64,000 nucleotides of DNA from SKHV01 sp963678565 (GCA_963678565.1 OY782875.1:2046001-2110000); one strand, 5' to 3'. Shown: positions 1 to 8,316, numbered from the stretch's first letter. Translations and numbers: made by a program. The notes: generated from the sequence alone by a model not told the origin.

Positions 1-92
1 TAAGTTGCTCGACATAGATTAAAAGTTGAAAAGAGCAATTTCTCCGACAAAACTTAGAGCAGCAATTACAAAAAAAACTAATTGCTTGTAAC
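1..92 (-). repeat. Repeated ORF-less cassette, partial copy A
   Basis: The first 92 bases match the right-hand end of the repeated cassette found complete at 1158-1732, including the closing TTGCTTGTAAC box. The rest of this copy lies left of the window. It shows that the element occurs at least seven times in this part of the array. Confidence 0.85.
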
Positions 93-217
93 GGTAAATT
101 GTATATTACGTAGGGGATTTTAGAGAGCGTCACTGTCGACCGTTATACCTTAATTTGATAAAAGCGGAACAGTTCGAAAACCGCTGAAACCCCTATGGAA
201 TATACAAAATGTTAGGC
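86..217 (-). repeat. attC site, type B
   Basis: Left box TTGTAAC, right box GTTAGGC, 132 bp. Its arms carry TTACGTAGGGG and CCCCTATGGAATATAC. It lies 3' of the gene at 228-992. Confidence 0.85.
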
Positions 218-227
218 ACTGTTTTAT

Positions 228-992
228 TTATTTTATCTCTTTAAAAATACCAAAATCAGAGAAATCATTTTCATTAAGAGTCATTGTCGGTTTTAAATAA
301 TAAATCTCTTGATGGGCTAAAGGTAAATTCTCGAATTTGACAATGCCATTTTTCGTTTTGTTATTGATTATATTTTGATTCTCATCAATTTGAATCTTTA
401 AAATCTCAATGCGATAAATATTTTTTAAAGAATCAGATTGTAATTTGATATTTCCCTTTTTAAATCCAATCTCTGACGTTGTTTTTGAATTGACTCCACT
501 TTTATTATTAAGCTCAAAGAAAAAAAGACTATCAGTTGTCTCTGTGAATGAATTAAATTCTATCACGTTTAAAAGATAAAGTTTCGAATTTTCATTTTTT
601 CTGTAAAATGATGTAGTTATATCTAAATTGTCAATTGAACGTTTTTTGTTTTTATAAATCTTTTTATAGTCTTTGGGTTTGATTAAAGAAATTCCATTAA
701 TCTCTTTTGCCGAAATGTTTTCAAAATAATTGAAAGGCAATTTATCAACTTTTCGAAAGTCGAAATTTTTAGTCGTTTTTAATATGGTTTGCCCTTTTGA
801 ATTTCCATCTCGTCCATACCAAACATCATAATCAACAATCGATAAGTCACTACCTATAATCTTTTGCACAAATAATGTATTGTTGTCGTTAAAATCTCTC
901 ATTAGATGTAAAAGAAATACAATAATTATTATTGTAGGAATTACAAAAAATCCAATTGCTATACTAATAGTTCTGAAAATTTGTCTAATCAT
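228..992 (-). CDS. Single-pass membrane protein of unknown function
   Basis: The 254-residue product has a hydrophobic segment at about residues 7-29 followed by a long, charged, lysine- and asparagine-rich domain with no motif I recognise, so it is probably anchored in the inner membrane with a periplasmic domain. It is the only gene of its cassette. The stop codon lies about 10 bases from the GTTAGGC box and the start about 40 bases from the matching GCCTAAC box, whose complementarity extends to 10 bases. No function is proposed. Confidence 0.75.
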   Translation of the reverse strand: MIRQIFRTISIAIGFFVIPTIIIIVFLLHLMRDFNDNNTLFVQKIIGSDLSIVDYDVWYGRDGNSKGQTILKTTKNFDFRKVDKLPFNYFENISAKEINGISLIKPKDYKKIYKNKKRSIDNLDITTSFYRKNENSKLYLLNVIEFNSFTETTDSLFFFELNNKSGVNSKTTSEIGFKKGNIKLQSDSLKNIYRIEILKIQIDENQNIINNKTKNGIVKFENLPLAHQEIYYLKPTMTLNENDFSDFGIFKEIK

Positions 993-1031
993 TTTTGTTC
1001 CCTAAGTGCTGGTTTTGTGGCGTTAAATAGT

Positions 1032-1164
1032 GCCTAACGGAAAATTGTATGTTGTCGGTGCGGAATTCGAAGAGCGTTTTTGTCGACCGACAAAAATGCT
1101 AGAGAAAGGAGCAGAGGCAACAAATACAGTAGCTCACCGTACTGCAATATACAAATTGTTACAA
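1032..1164 (-). repeat. attC site, type A
   Basis: Left box GCCTAAC, right box GTTACAA, 133 bp. It is the attC of repeated cassette copy B. One strand happens to be open for 60 codons from 1030; this is attC sequence and not a gene. Confidence 0.85.
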
Positions 1165-1732
1165 GCAGTTAATAAAAAACTGCCTACAACTTATTTTATG
1201 TTTGGTAACTAAAAGTTGTGTGCAGGCGAGCTTTTTTGTTTGAATTTTATACTTACGTTTTTAAAATATTTACACTTAGCTCACAAAAACAAATAGTTGA
1301 TTCTAAAAAGCTAAAGTGTCACAACAAATAAGTGTTGTTTGTTTATTTATCGACTAAAAGATTAAACAACCAAGAAAGAACTACGATTAAGAGCTTTAAA
1401 AAGCGCGGGGCGAACTTGTCCACAAGCGCAAGGCAGTTTTAGCTTTGAATGAAATTGCGGAATAAAGTTGCTCTTTAATTAAACTCGATTTTAAGTTTAT
1501 AGAAAGTGTTGAACATGAAATAGAGTAGGGCGACTTAATTTATTATTTGTAATTGGACTAGTCTTAAACGTAAACAATAATTTGTTTGCAGCAAAAAGCA
1601 ACAAAGCACTGAATGTGAACTGAATAAATGTTATACCAAATTAAGTTGCTCGACATAGATTAAAAGTTGAAAAGAGCAATTTCTCCGACAAAACTTAGAG
1701 CAGCAATTACAAAAAAACTAATTGCTTGTAAC
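1158..1732 (-). repeat. Repeated ORF-less cassette, copy B
   Basis: This 575 bp module is bounded by GTTACAAGCA and its reverse complement TGCTTGTAAC. No reading frame longer than a few dozen codons exists on either strand, and the ones present are not conserved between copies. It contains a strong bidirectional terminator near its left end and a conserved GC-rich patch around 1405-1435 in otherwise AT-rich DNA. Near-identical copies sit at 9506, 12211, 41198, 54359 and 60429. A non-coding RNA, a transcription-insulating cassette or a selfish cassette are all possible. Confidence 0.8.
1174..1238. terminator. Bidirectional terminator in repeated cassette B
   Basis: AACTGCCTACAACTT and AAGTTGTGTGCAGG form a near-perfect 13 bp stem, with an A-tract on the left and a T-tract (CTTTTTTG) on the right. 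It should therefore stop transcription from both sides. Confidence 0.7.
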
Positions 1733-1856
1733 GGTAAATTGTATGTTACGTAGGGGATTTTCAGAGTGCTTCACTGTCGACCGTTGCACTTATTTGATAA
1801 AAGTTGAACAGCCCGGAAACCGCTGTACCCCCTATGGAATATACAAAATGTTACCA
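1726..1856 (-). repeat. attC site, type B
   Basis: Left box TTGTAAC, right box GTTACCA, 131 bp. The right box pairs with TGGTAAC at 3418-3424 over 10 bases (GTTACCATGC). Confidence 0.85.
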
Positions 1857-1860
1857 TGCG

Positions 1861-3393
1861 TTATTTTTCATTCATCAAACTACTAATACCTTTTAAAATC
1901 TCTTCCGAGTCAGGTCGTGGAGCATCAGGGTTAATTATTTCTCCTGTCTTGTCAATCAATATGTATCGAGGTATTCCTGAAATAGAAAATTTAGTTTTTA
2001 GATATTCATAATGATCATCATTGAGTAGTATATGTTCACCTTTCATTTGATATTGAGCAATAACCTTTTTCCAAGTTTCTTCTTCTGAACTACAACACAA
2101 ATATACAAAGGAGACTTTCTGCCCTTTAAGCATTTCATGCATCCGCTGTGAATGTGGTATTTGCGCTTTGCATGGCGAACACCACGTTGCCCAAATGTCT
2201 ATGTAAATAACATTTCCTTTATTCTGTTTAACTATTTTATCAAACAAATCAGTTCCCGACAGTGAACCATATTGATTAAGATTTGCTTCAGAAGGAATTG
2301 TCTTGTTGGTAATTTCGTCAACTTTCACACTGGTTTCATGGCACATTGCCAACAACAATTGTCTTACGTATGGATTATTAAAATTCGCGTTTATTATTTC
2401 TGTATATTTAGAAATCATTGATTGTGTTATCTCTTCTTCGCGAAAAGCATGATCATACATATTAGATGCAGCGAGAAATTCAGCCCAAATACCACTTCTA
2501 ATCCCAAAACTTTGATTTAAGCTTTTAGTTATGAACTCAATTTTAACTTCTTCTTTAGTCTTACCACTACTAACAACACTTAAACTCTTTCGTGGCTCTA
2601 CATGGAATCTATATGCATTTAAAAATGATTGATAATCTCCAGTAACCATAGCATCTTTGTCAAATGCTATTGAATCGGTTAGAAAAGATAAAAGTCGTTG
2701 CTTTTCATTTTTATCTTCCATTTTCCGTGTGAGCCTTATGATGTCCCTGTAAATAGAATATTTAGCACTGTATCTTAAATAATCTGCTAATGTGTCATTT
2801 AAAGAGTTCTTCACAACTCTTTTCTCAATGTTTGCTAACAGTTCTTTTTCAAAGTTGAGATACTGATTTTTTAATTCTTGAGGTGTATCATCTTTCGATA
2901 GTTTATCTCTAAAACTATTAATTTGTTGATAATGAATCCACCTATACTGTTTGAAAAATTCAGTTTCAAGTGCGTCATGTTGTTCATCAAACTCCCCCGA
3001 AACAATTCCTATTTTAAAACCTTTTTTAGCTATCTGGCATTTTACTCGCATAGTATCGTTGGGGAAAAGGTATGGGGTAATACGAGCATCTCCGTAATTT
3101 AGATAAGAATTTATCGGACGATAAAGCGGAATATCGAAAATGAATTCTCCACTATCATTTACTGTTGTTTCAAATGAGTGCTGATGGTCAATTGTGATAT
3201 CATCAACAGCAAGTTCAATTACTCTTGGTGCATCTGGAAATTTATTAATATTTGTAATCTGTCCGATTAAGACTGTACGCTGTTCCACTTCTGGATAGAA
3301 TTTACCAGATTGAGCTATTTCAGATGTGTGTTGTTTGTCTTTACAGGCTGATAAAGAGATAATAAGAATAAGGATTAAGAAATTTTGCTTCAT
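1861..3393 (-). CDS. TlpA-like thioredoxin-fold lipoprotein
   Basis: The 510-residue product starts with a lipoprotein signal ending in LSAC at about residue 17, then a long helical region typical of Bacteroidota TlpA/AhpC-type proteins, then a C-terminal thioredoxin fold with the redox motif WCSPC (context IWATWCSPCK). The family reduces or isomerises disulfides in the periplasm; the substrate is unknown. I chose the ATG at 3393 because the in-frame extension upstream is attC sequence and the signal peptide begins here. Single-gene cassette. A second member of the same family sits at 20477-21913. Confidence 0.85.
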   Translation of the reverse strand: MKQNFLILILIISLSACKDKQHTSEIAQSGKFYPEVEQRTVLIGQITNINKFPDAPRVIELAVDDITIDHQHSFETTVNDSGEFIFDIPLYRPINSYLNYGDARITPYLFPNDTMRVKCQIAKKGFKIGIVSGEFDEQHDALETEFFKQYRWIHYQQINSFRDKLSKDDTPQELKNQYLNFEKELLANIEKRVVKNSLNDTLADYLRYSAKYSIYRDIIRLTRKMEDKNEKQRLLSFLTDSIAFDKDAMVTGDYQSFLNAYRFHVEPRKSLSVVSSGKTKEEVKIEFITKSLNQSFGIRSGIWAEFLAASNMYDHAFREEEITQSMISKYTEIINANFNNPYVRQLLLAMCHETSVKVDEITNKTIPSEANLNQYGSLSGTDLFDKIVKQNKGNVIYIDIWATWCSPCKAQIPHSQRMHEMLKGQKVSFVYLCCSSEEETWKKVIAQYQMKGEHILLNDDHYEYLKTKFSISGIPRYILIDKTGEIINPDAPRPDSEEILKGISSLMNEK

Positions 3394-3417
3394 AGTTTGT
3401 TGTTGTTTTTTAATGCA

Positions 3418-3549
3418 TGGTAACGGTAAGTTGTAAGTTGTCGTTGTGGATTTCGAAGAGCGTTTTTGTCGACCGACAAAAATGCTAGAGAAAGGAGCAG
3501 AGGCAACAAGCTTGCAGCTCACCGCACTGGAATATACAAATTGTTAGCA
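3418..3549 (-). repeat. attC site, type A variant
   Basis: Left box TGGTAAC, right box GTTAGCA, 132 bp. The left arm has TTGTCGTTGTGG instead of TTGTCGGTGCGG, a blend of types A and D. Confidence 0.85.
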
Positions 3550-3555
3550 ACCGTT

Positions 3556-4065
3556 TTAATTTAGGTTTTTATTTTCGAATGTTTTGATGCTTTCATCTGA
3601 TATTTCCTTGTCGAAAAGAACATTTTTCATTTCTCTTTTTTCGTTATAACTGAATAGTAAAGCACTTTCTGGTCCAATTTCTGATTGAAAAGTTAATCCC
3701 GGACAATTAATTGCATTATTGGATGAGTTTAAATCAATGTCTGTAGTGTCTTTATTATTAGTTAATATCCAAAGATTTTTATTGAAGTTTTTTGAAACAA
3801 GTTTTATAATTGAGTTCCTTTTTTCAATTGAATATCTAGACGGAATAAACAGTACGATTTTATCAGAATTAGTTTCTTCAAATAATTTATCAAGTTCTTT
3901 AGCTTTTAAAATAACAGGCTTGTTATTCTCCATATTAATAATTAATCCTTTTTGAGCATAATTGATTAATTTGAGGAAAGCAGTCTCTTTATTTGAATTA
4001 AGAATTACTATGGTAATTACAAACAAAGTAATGATTACTAATGGTAGAATTGATTTCTTTTTCAT
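3556..4065 (-). CDS. Small membrane-anchored protein, unknown
   Basis: The 169-residue product has a short lysine-rich start (MKKKS) followed by a strongly hydrophobic segment at residues 6-22, then a soluble domain of mixed alpha/beta look (for example DKIVLFIPSRYSI and LWILTNNKD). The domain could be thioredoxin-like but has no CxxC. It is the sole gene of its cassette, with GTTAGCAACC on the left and GGTTGCTAAC on the right. No function is assigned. Confidence 0.7.
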   Translation of the reverse strand: MKKKSILPLVIITLFVITIVILNSNKETAFLKLINYAQKGLIINMENNKPVILKAKELDKLFEETNSDKIVLFIPSRYSIEKRNSIIKLVSKNFNKNLWILTNNKDTTDIDLNSSNNAINCPGLTFQSEIGPESALLFSYNEKREMKNVLFDKEISDESIKTFENKNLN

Positions 4066-4183
4066 TGTATTAGGGGTTTTGATAAGTTGATTGAATGTAG
4101 TTTTTCATTAATTATAAGGATGATATTTTTATTGAATTTTCTGAACAACATTATTACATGGGTCTTTCATTAGCGAGAATGGT

Positions 4184-4374
4184 TGCTAACGGTAAATTGT
4201 ATGTTGCGTAGGGCATTTCAAGGCACTTTCCTGTCAAGTTGCTAAGTAGCCGAAGCGCAGGTTTGACACCTGCGAATTTGACACGCCGTCGAAGCTGCGC
4301 TTCGGCGGTGCTGATAGGAGAGCGAAACTTCAAATACTCACTATCTGCCCTATGCAATATACAAAATGTTGGGC
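4184..4374 (-). repeat. attC site, long form (191 bp)
   Basis: Left box TGCTAAC, right box GTTGGGC. The outer arms resemble type B/C (TTGCGTAGGGC...GCCCTATGCAATATAC). The middle carries an additional hairpin with stem GCCGAAGCGCAG / CTGCGCTTCGGC, which accounts for the extra 58 bp over the usual 132. Confidence 0.8.
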
Positions 4375-4995
4375 TTAGTTTATATTCTCTACCAATAATT
4401 CGTTTTCTTTCAAATCATTACTGAACCAAGGTGTCATTATATATTTTTTGAAATCCCCTAAAGCATGACCGAATTCAAGACATTTCTTTTTATCCAAACT
4501 TTCGATTGGATTCGGTTTGGTTTCGATTTGAAATTGAACTTCATCCTCTGTAATTTCTGCTATATTAGGAAAGTTAAACTCTGTCAAGTCTTCCTTGCCA
4601 TGCATAATTTTATTTCTGAGCCTTACTAATTCGTTAAGTTTTTTATATGCCGTTTTATCTGAATTAAATAATAACTTACCATTTGATAGAATAGAAGGAA
4701 TCATTAAAATCTTTTTGTTAAATCCTAGTGAAGTATAACCTTCAATGAAAGGTTTACATTTATCAGGTCCATAAGTGTTTAAACAATAATCTGAGATTAG
4801 AAAATTCAATGAGTATTCAAGAGTTGCTGCACAAAGAATGAAAAAGCTAAAATATGAATATTCATTAATTTTATCATTCTTAATGTCTTGGTAGGCATAC
4901 CTAAGTTTCTCATAGTAGGTTTCAGTCCCATTCCATAAGAAATAACTTTTCCCTTCACCTTCAATTTTTAATAAGAGTCGTCCGCTATGTTTCAT
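4375..4995 (-). CDS. Hypothetical protein, possibly 5'-truncated
   Basis: The 206-residue product has a segment LRNKIMHGKEDL, a pattern (R-N-x(3)-H) common in HEPN-like helical proteins, which suggests but does not prove that fold. Its start lies only 7 bases from a relic attC end (AAAATGTTGGGCTTAG around 5001-5016), and no full attC separates it from the PIN gene upstream. A deletion that removed the attC probably also removed the natural 5' end of this gene. It may now be translated from the PIN transcript. Confidence 0.6.
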   Translation of the reverse strand: MKHSGRLLLKIEGEGKSYFLWNGTETYYEKLRYAYQDIKNDKINEYSYFSFFILCAATLEYSLNFLISDYCLNTYGPDKCKPFIEGYTSLGFNKKILMIPSILSNGKLLFNSDKTAYKKLNELVRLRNKIMHGKEDLTEFNFPNIAEITEDEVQFQIETKPNPIESLDKKKCLEFGHALGDFKKYIMTPWFSNDLKENELLVENIN

Positions 4996-5000
4996 TTTTC

Positions 5001-5016
5001 AAAATGTTGGGCTTAG
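5001..5016 (-). other. Relic of a deleted attC end
   Basis: AAAATGTTGGGCTTAG repeats the right end of the attC at 4184-4374, but the remaining 115 or so bases of an attC are missing. It marks a former cassette boundary between the genes at 4375 and 5020. Confidence 0.6.
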
Positions 5017-5019
5017 TTT

Positions 5020-6123
5020 TTATCCCCAATCCCAATCTTTTAATTCATAATCAGTTATTTTTTTATCCTCAATAGTAAGAACAAATTGTCCTCGAAACTT
5101 TGGGTGATTGTATTTGTAATCATACTCTTGGTCAACGATATAATCTGGTATAAATACCATATCCAAATCAGGTTCTCCAGTTCTCGGATTTGTTATGTAC
5201 CGATAGTCATATCTTGAAGTGTCACGTTCAACAGTCCTTATTATTTCAATTTCATATTCAGTTTCAAACTCAACCTCAATGTTTAATAAGATTTTACCAT
5301 CGCTCTTTTCATATATATAAAATTCCATTAAGTTAGAGTTTATATAATCAGTTCGATTAGCATATCCTGAGGTTTCTTCATTTGAATCAAGGTCAGTATA
5401 TTCTAAAACGCCCTCTTCTTGTGTGTCGGACAAAAACTCTCCAAATAATTTGTCAATAACATTGAAGTCAACATTTTTCTCTATCCAATCTTTATTTATA
5501 AACTCAATTTCTGAAGCATGTTCCTTTACAAAATCACTTAATCTCTTAAAATACTTAATTTCTATACCAAGTTTTTTTGCCTCAGCATCTAAATCCAATG
5601 ATAATTTATTCTCTCCTTTTTCGGAAAAATCTTTGGGGTTGTCAGATATTAATGTTACTCTTTTGTCTTCAATTGATTTAGCATAATCAAGAATGGTAAG
5701 CCACAATAAACCATCCCTAAATTGTTGTCCATTACCGTCTAATGGTTTCTTCCTTTCAACAGCTCTTTTGACTAGTTCAGGTAAAAATTCATTTTTATAA
5801 GGAATAATATTTTTTTCAGCTGTTCCAAGTTTCGAATGTATAAACTCGATATACTTTTCAGAATCAGCCTCTATGTCTATTTCTGGAATTTTAGGAAGTT
5901 CTGCAAATAAGAAAGTCGATTCTAATTTTTCTTTACTTTTTTTAAATTCAACATACCGTTCAGTCAACGCTCTTTTATACAAACCCTTAACTTCATCTAA
6001 AACAATGCTTGGAAAAATTAATTGAGAATTTGTTCGTTTAAGATAATCAATGACAATTTCAAAGTTCTTGTCATTAAGTTTCAAGTCTCTTCTAATAATA
6101 TTTGCATCGATTATAATATCCAT
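5020..6123 (-). CDS. PIN-domain protein (probable ribonuclease)
   Basis: The 367-residue product begins MDIIIDANIIRRD, the first acidic strand of a PIN domain. Further acidic residues of the active site are plausible in IVLDEVKG (about residue 42) and in LISDNPKDFSEKG (about residue 160), which is typical of PIN_4/DUF4935 proteins. The last 150 residues are a separate acidic, beta-rich region. PIN domains cut single-stranded RNA with Mg2+. The ATG at 6123 is preferred over an upstream in-frame extension because that extension is attC sequence. No antitoxin is adjacent unless the following gene serves. Confidence 0.75.
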   Translation of the reverse strand: MDIIIDANIIRRDLKLNDKNFEIVIDYLKRTNSQLIFPSIVLDEVKGLYKRALTERYVEFKKSKEKLESTFLFAELPKIPEIDIEADSEKYIEFIHSKLGTAEKNIIPYKNEFLPELVKRAVERKKPLDGNGQQFRDGLLWLTILDYAKSIEDKRVTLISDNPKDFSEKGENKLSLDLDAEAKKLGIEIKYFKRLSDFVKEHASEIEFINKDWIEKNVDFNVIDKLFGEFLSDTQEEGVLEYTDLDSNEETSGYANRTDYINSNLMEFYIYEKSDGKILLNIEVEFETEYEIEIIRTVERDTSRYDYRYITNPRTGEPDLDMVFIPDYIVDQEYDYKYNHPKFRGQFVLTIEDKKITDYELKDWDWG

Positions 6124-6146
6124 TTGCAGTATGTATTTTAAATTAA

Positions 6147-6280
6147 GCCCAACGGTAAATTGTAAGTTGTCGTTGCGGATTGTGGGTGATTGTCCGTCCG
6201 CGAGGACGAAGACAATCATGCGGGAATCCGAGGCGACAGACCTGCACAAACACCGCAATGCAATTTACAAAATGTTACCA
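6147..6280 (-). repeat. attC site, type D
   Basis: Left box GCCCAAC, right box GTTACCA, 134 bp. Internal stem GATTGTCCGTCC / GGACGAAGACAATC. The left box pairs with GTTGGGC at 4368, so the two genes between now form one cassette. Confidence 0.85.
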
Positions 6281-7012
6281 CTTGTTATTTATTTCAAGAA
6301 ATTGATTGGACCTAATATGTCTTGAAAAAATATATGTGATCAATATTATTAAAATAATTATTAATATCCTTCCTGCAACTCCTAAAAAACTTCCTTCTAT
6401 TCCAACACCTCCTCCATTCCAAATCATATTGTCTTCTATCTTAAGCTGGAAGTATCCATTAGATATTTGACTACTAACAGGGAATCCGAATACAATCCCT
6501 TGGAAATAATTCCAACCAAAATGCAACCCAATTGGAGCCCAGGTATTTTTAAATCTTATGAATGCAAGGCCATACATTAGTCCAGCCAAAAAGTAACTAC
6601 TTATTAATATTATAGATTCTGAATTATGAGCTAAACTGAAAATAATCGAACTTAATATTAGGGCAATTAATTTATTGTCTAAAACAACTAGAATTCCAAT
6701 GAATACAAAAACCCGAACAATAAATTCTTCTCCAATTGCATTTATAAACTCATTGGTGAGTCCTTTTATTAAAAAGAATATATTTTTTTTGCATTCAAAT
6801 TCAATCAAGCCCATTATAATATTTATAGTAAAAGCGAAAAGCATAATAAGTCCACTTAAAGACATCATGATTGAAAAATCAATCAGTTTTCTTCGGTTAA
6901 TCCCCAGTTGAATAAGCTCAATAAAATCCTTTCTGTTTTTTATTGAATAAACCAATCCAATTAATCCAAAGATTACAAAAGTTATAATATTTATTACTTT
7001 TAAAATGGTCAT
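6275..7012 (-). CDS. CPBP-family intramembrane protease
   Basis: The 245-residue, very hydrophobic product has six to eight predicted membrane segments and the family motifs in order: GEEFIVRV (EExxxR) near residue 93, FSLAHNSE near 127 and HFGWNYFQG near 165. These supply the Glu, Arg and His residues of the CAAX-protease/bacteriocin-processing (Abi) glutamic protease fold. Some members mature peptides or give self-immunity to bacteriocins. The stop codon TAA overlaps the cassette's own core box TGGTAAC, so the frame ends inside the attC. Confidence 0.85.
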   Translation of the reverse strand: MTILKVINIITFVIFGLIGLVYSIKNRKDFIELIQLGINRRKLIDFSIMMSLSGLIMLFAFTINIIMGLIEFECKKNIFFLIKGLTNEFINAIGEEFIVRVFVFIGILVVLDNKLIALILSSIIFSLAHNSESIILISSYFLAGLMYGLAFIRFKNTWAPIGLHFGWNYFQGIVFGFPVSSQISNGYFQLKIEDNMIWNGGGVGIEGSFLGVAGRILIIILIILITYIFSRHIRSNQFLEINNKW

Positions 7013-7056
7013 TTCGATTATTATGTCATTATGTACGTAAAGTAAATTTTAATAAG

Positions 7057-7189
7057 TGGTAACGGAAAATTGTATGTTGTCGGTGCGGAATTCGAAGAGC
7101 GTTTTTGTCGACCGACAAAAATGCTAGAGAAAGGAGCAGAGGCAACAAGTACAGCAGTTCACCGTACTGCGACATACAAATTGTTATGG
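7057..7189 (-). repeat. attC site, type A
   Basis: Left box TGGTAAC, right box GTTATGG, 133 bp. Nearly identical to the attC of the repeated cassette although it serves the FloA-fragment cassette. Confidence 0.85.
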
Positions 7190-7198
7190 GTAGATTTT

Positions 7199-7609
7199 TT
7201 ATTCAAATAAAATCTCCGACTTTTCATTTTTCTCTACCCAAATTTTTACCGCTTTTAATAATTCAATTCCCTTAAAATCGGCTGCAGTAGCTTCTTTAAA
7301 TGAAAGCTTTAATCCAGCTTTCTTAGCAGCAATCATTCCATTAATAACATTTTGGATATTTCCTCCAGCTAAAGCAAATGCTTCAAGTTCATCTCTTTCT
7401 ATTGGAACACCTCCTTTCGCAGAAGAAATTAGTGCTTTCACTATTTCTGCAACAGGAGATTTTCTAATTCTCATAAAGATAAGTTGTGGAATTGAAATTC
7501 TAACACCAGCAAGAGTAGCAGCTAACCATAAACCAATCGGAACGAAATAAATGATAAGGAAAATTCCGATTATTATAGTACATATTGTTATTATTTGATT
7601 CAAATCCAT
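7199..7609 (-). CDS. N-terminal fragment of a FloA-type flotillin-like protein
   Basis: The 136-residue product has a membrane segment at about residues 5-33 with the FloA pattern FVPIGLWLAATLAGV, then the family's helical region (AEIVKALISSAKGG, FALAGGNIQNVI, IAAKKAGLKLSFKEATAADFKG). Full FloA proteins are about 330 residues and continue into the flotillin repeat; this one stops near residue 130, so it keeps only the membrane anchor and the first domain. It is translated 14 bases downstream of the secreted protein gene at 7623. It could be a real short variant or a truncated gene kept because it works with its neighbour. Confidence 0.75.
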   Translation of the reverse strand: MDLNQIITICTIIIGIFLIIYFVPIGLWLAATLAGVRISIPQLIFMRIRKSPVAEIVKALISSAKGGVPIERDELEAFALAGGNIQNVINGMIAAKKAGLKLSFKEATAADFKGIELLKAVKIWVEKNEKSEILFE

Positions 7610-7622
7610 ATGCTATGATCTT

Positions 7623-8108
7623 TTAAAACCTAAGATTTAATCCTAACCCATTTGAAGTATAGGTCAACTTTAACTCTTTATCATCCCAGAAAGAAGTTTT
7701 GTTGAAATCTTGATTATAGATATTTACAGCCTCTAATGCCTTTTTATTAAACTTATTACTTAATGGTATGGCTACTAAAACAAGACCTGCGCCAATACCT
7801 GCTATTTTCCAATTTGGCTCACCTCCTCCCAAAGCAGTTCCAATAGGATATCCAATACAAAATCCACCAGCATAACTTAGAACCATTGCGAAGTCATAAC
7901 TACCCTTTGCATTTTTGATAATTCTATAAGCCTCTTTATTTGTTTCTAGCGTTTCCATAAGTTGATTTACGGTAAGAGGTGTTTCGTTTTGAAAATATTG
8001 ATAACCTCCAAATATTTTTTTAGCAGAAATTGAGTCTGAATTTGTTTGAGCAAAACCAGTTGTAAAAACCATTAAAAAAATGGCTGTTAGAAAGATTGAT
8101 CTTTTCAT
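7623..8108 (-). CDS. Secreted small protein with glycine-rich hydrophobic centre
   Basis: The 161-residue product has a clear signal peptide (cleavage after TTGFAQ, about residue 21). The centre has two hydrophobic, glycine-rich stretches (about residues 72-90 and 97-115), and the chain ends LGLNLRF with a terminal Phe, as in many outer-membrane beta proteins. It shares its cassette with the FloA fragment and would be translated first. Function unknown. Confidence 0.7.
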   Translation of the reverse strand: MKRSIFLTAIFLMVFTTGFAQTNSDSISAKKIFGGYQYFQNETPLTVNQLMETLETNKEAYRIIKNAKGSYDFAMVLSYAGGFCIGYPIGTALGGGEPNWKIAGIGAGLVLVAIPLSNKFNKKALEAVNIYNQDFNKTSFWDDKELKLTYTSNGLGLNLRF

Positions 8109-8176
8109 TTTTGTTATAGATTTATTGGTATTTATTTTTAGATATTATCAGAAGATATTGATCCATCGAAATTTAC

Positions 8177-8308
8177 CCATAACGGTAAATTGTATGAGTA
8201 GTGGCAGATTGCGTGGTAGTTTCCTGTCAAACCGCTACGCAGTTTGAGCGGGATACAAACCTTGAAATTTAGTACTTTGCCTGCCATTACTTATACAAAA
8301 TGTTATGG
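8177..8308 (-). repeat. attC site, type C
   Basis: Left box CCATAAC, right box GTTATGG, 132 bp. Arms GAGTAGTGGCAGATTGCG and CTGCCATTACTTATAC. Confidence 0.85.
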
Positions 8309-8316
8309 GGCGTTTT

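Noticed and set aside
1030..1212. 60-codon + strand frame starting NGKLYVVGA-type, also at 12083 and 54229
   Set aside because: It is translation of a type A attC plus the first bases of the repeated cassette. It ends at unlike places, is broken by small variants at 9390, 41082 and 60306, and follows the attC and not a gene.
3394..3522. 43-codon N-terminal extension of the TlpA-like protein
   Set aside because: The extension lies in attC sequence and would bury the lipoprotein signal peptide. The same reasoning removed extensions at 5020, 10210, 38930, 55087 and 56044.
4154..4424. Short frames on both strands at the long attC at 4184
   Set aside because: They coincide with the attC stem and its additional hairpin, with no coding signal.
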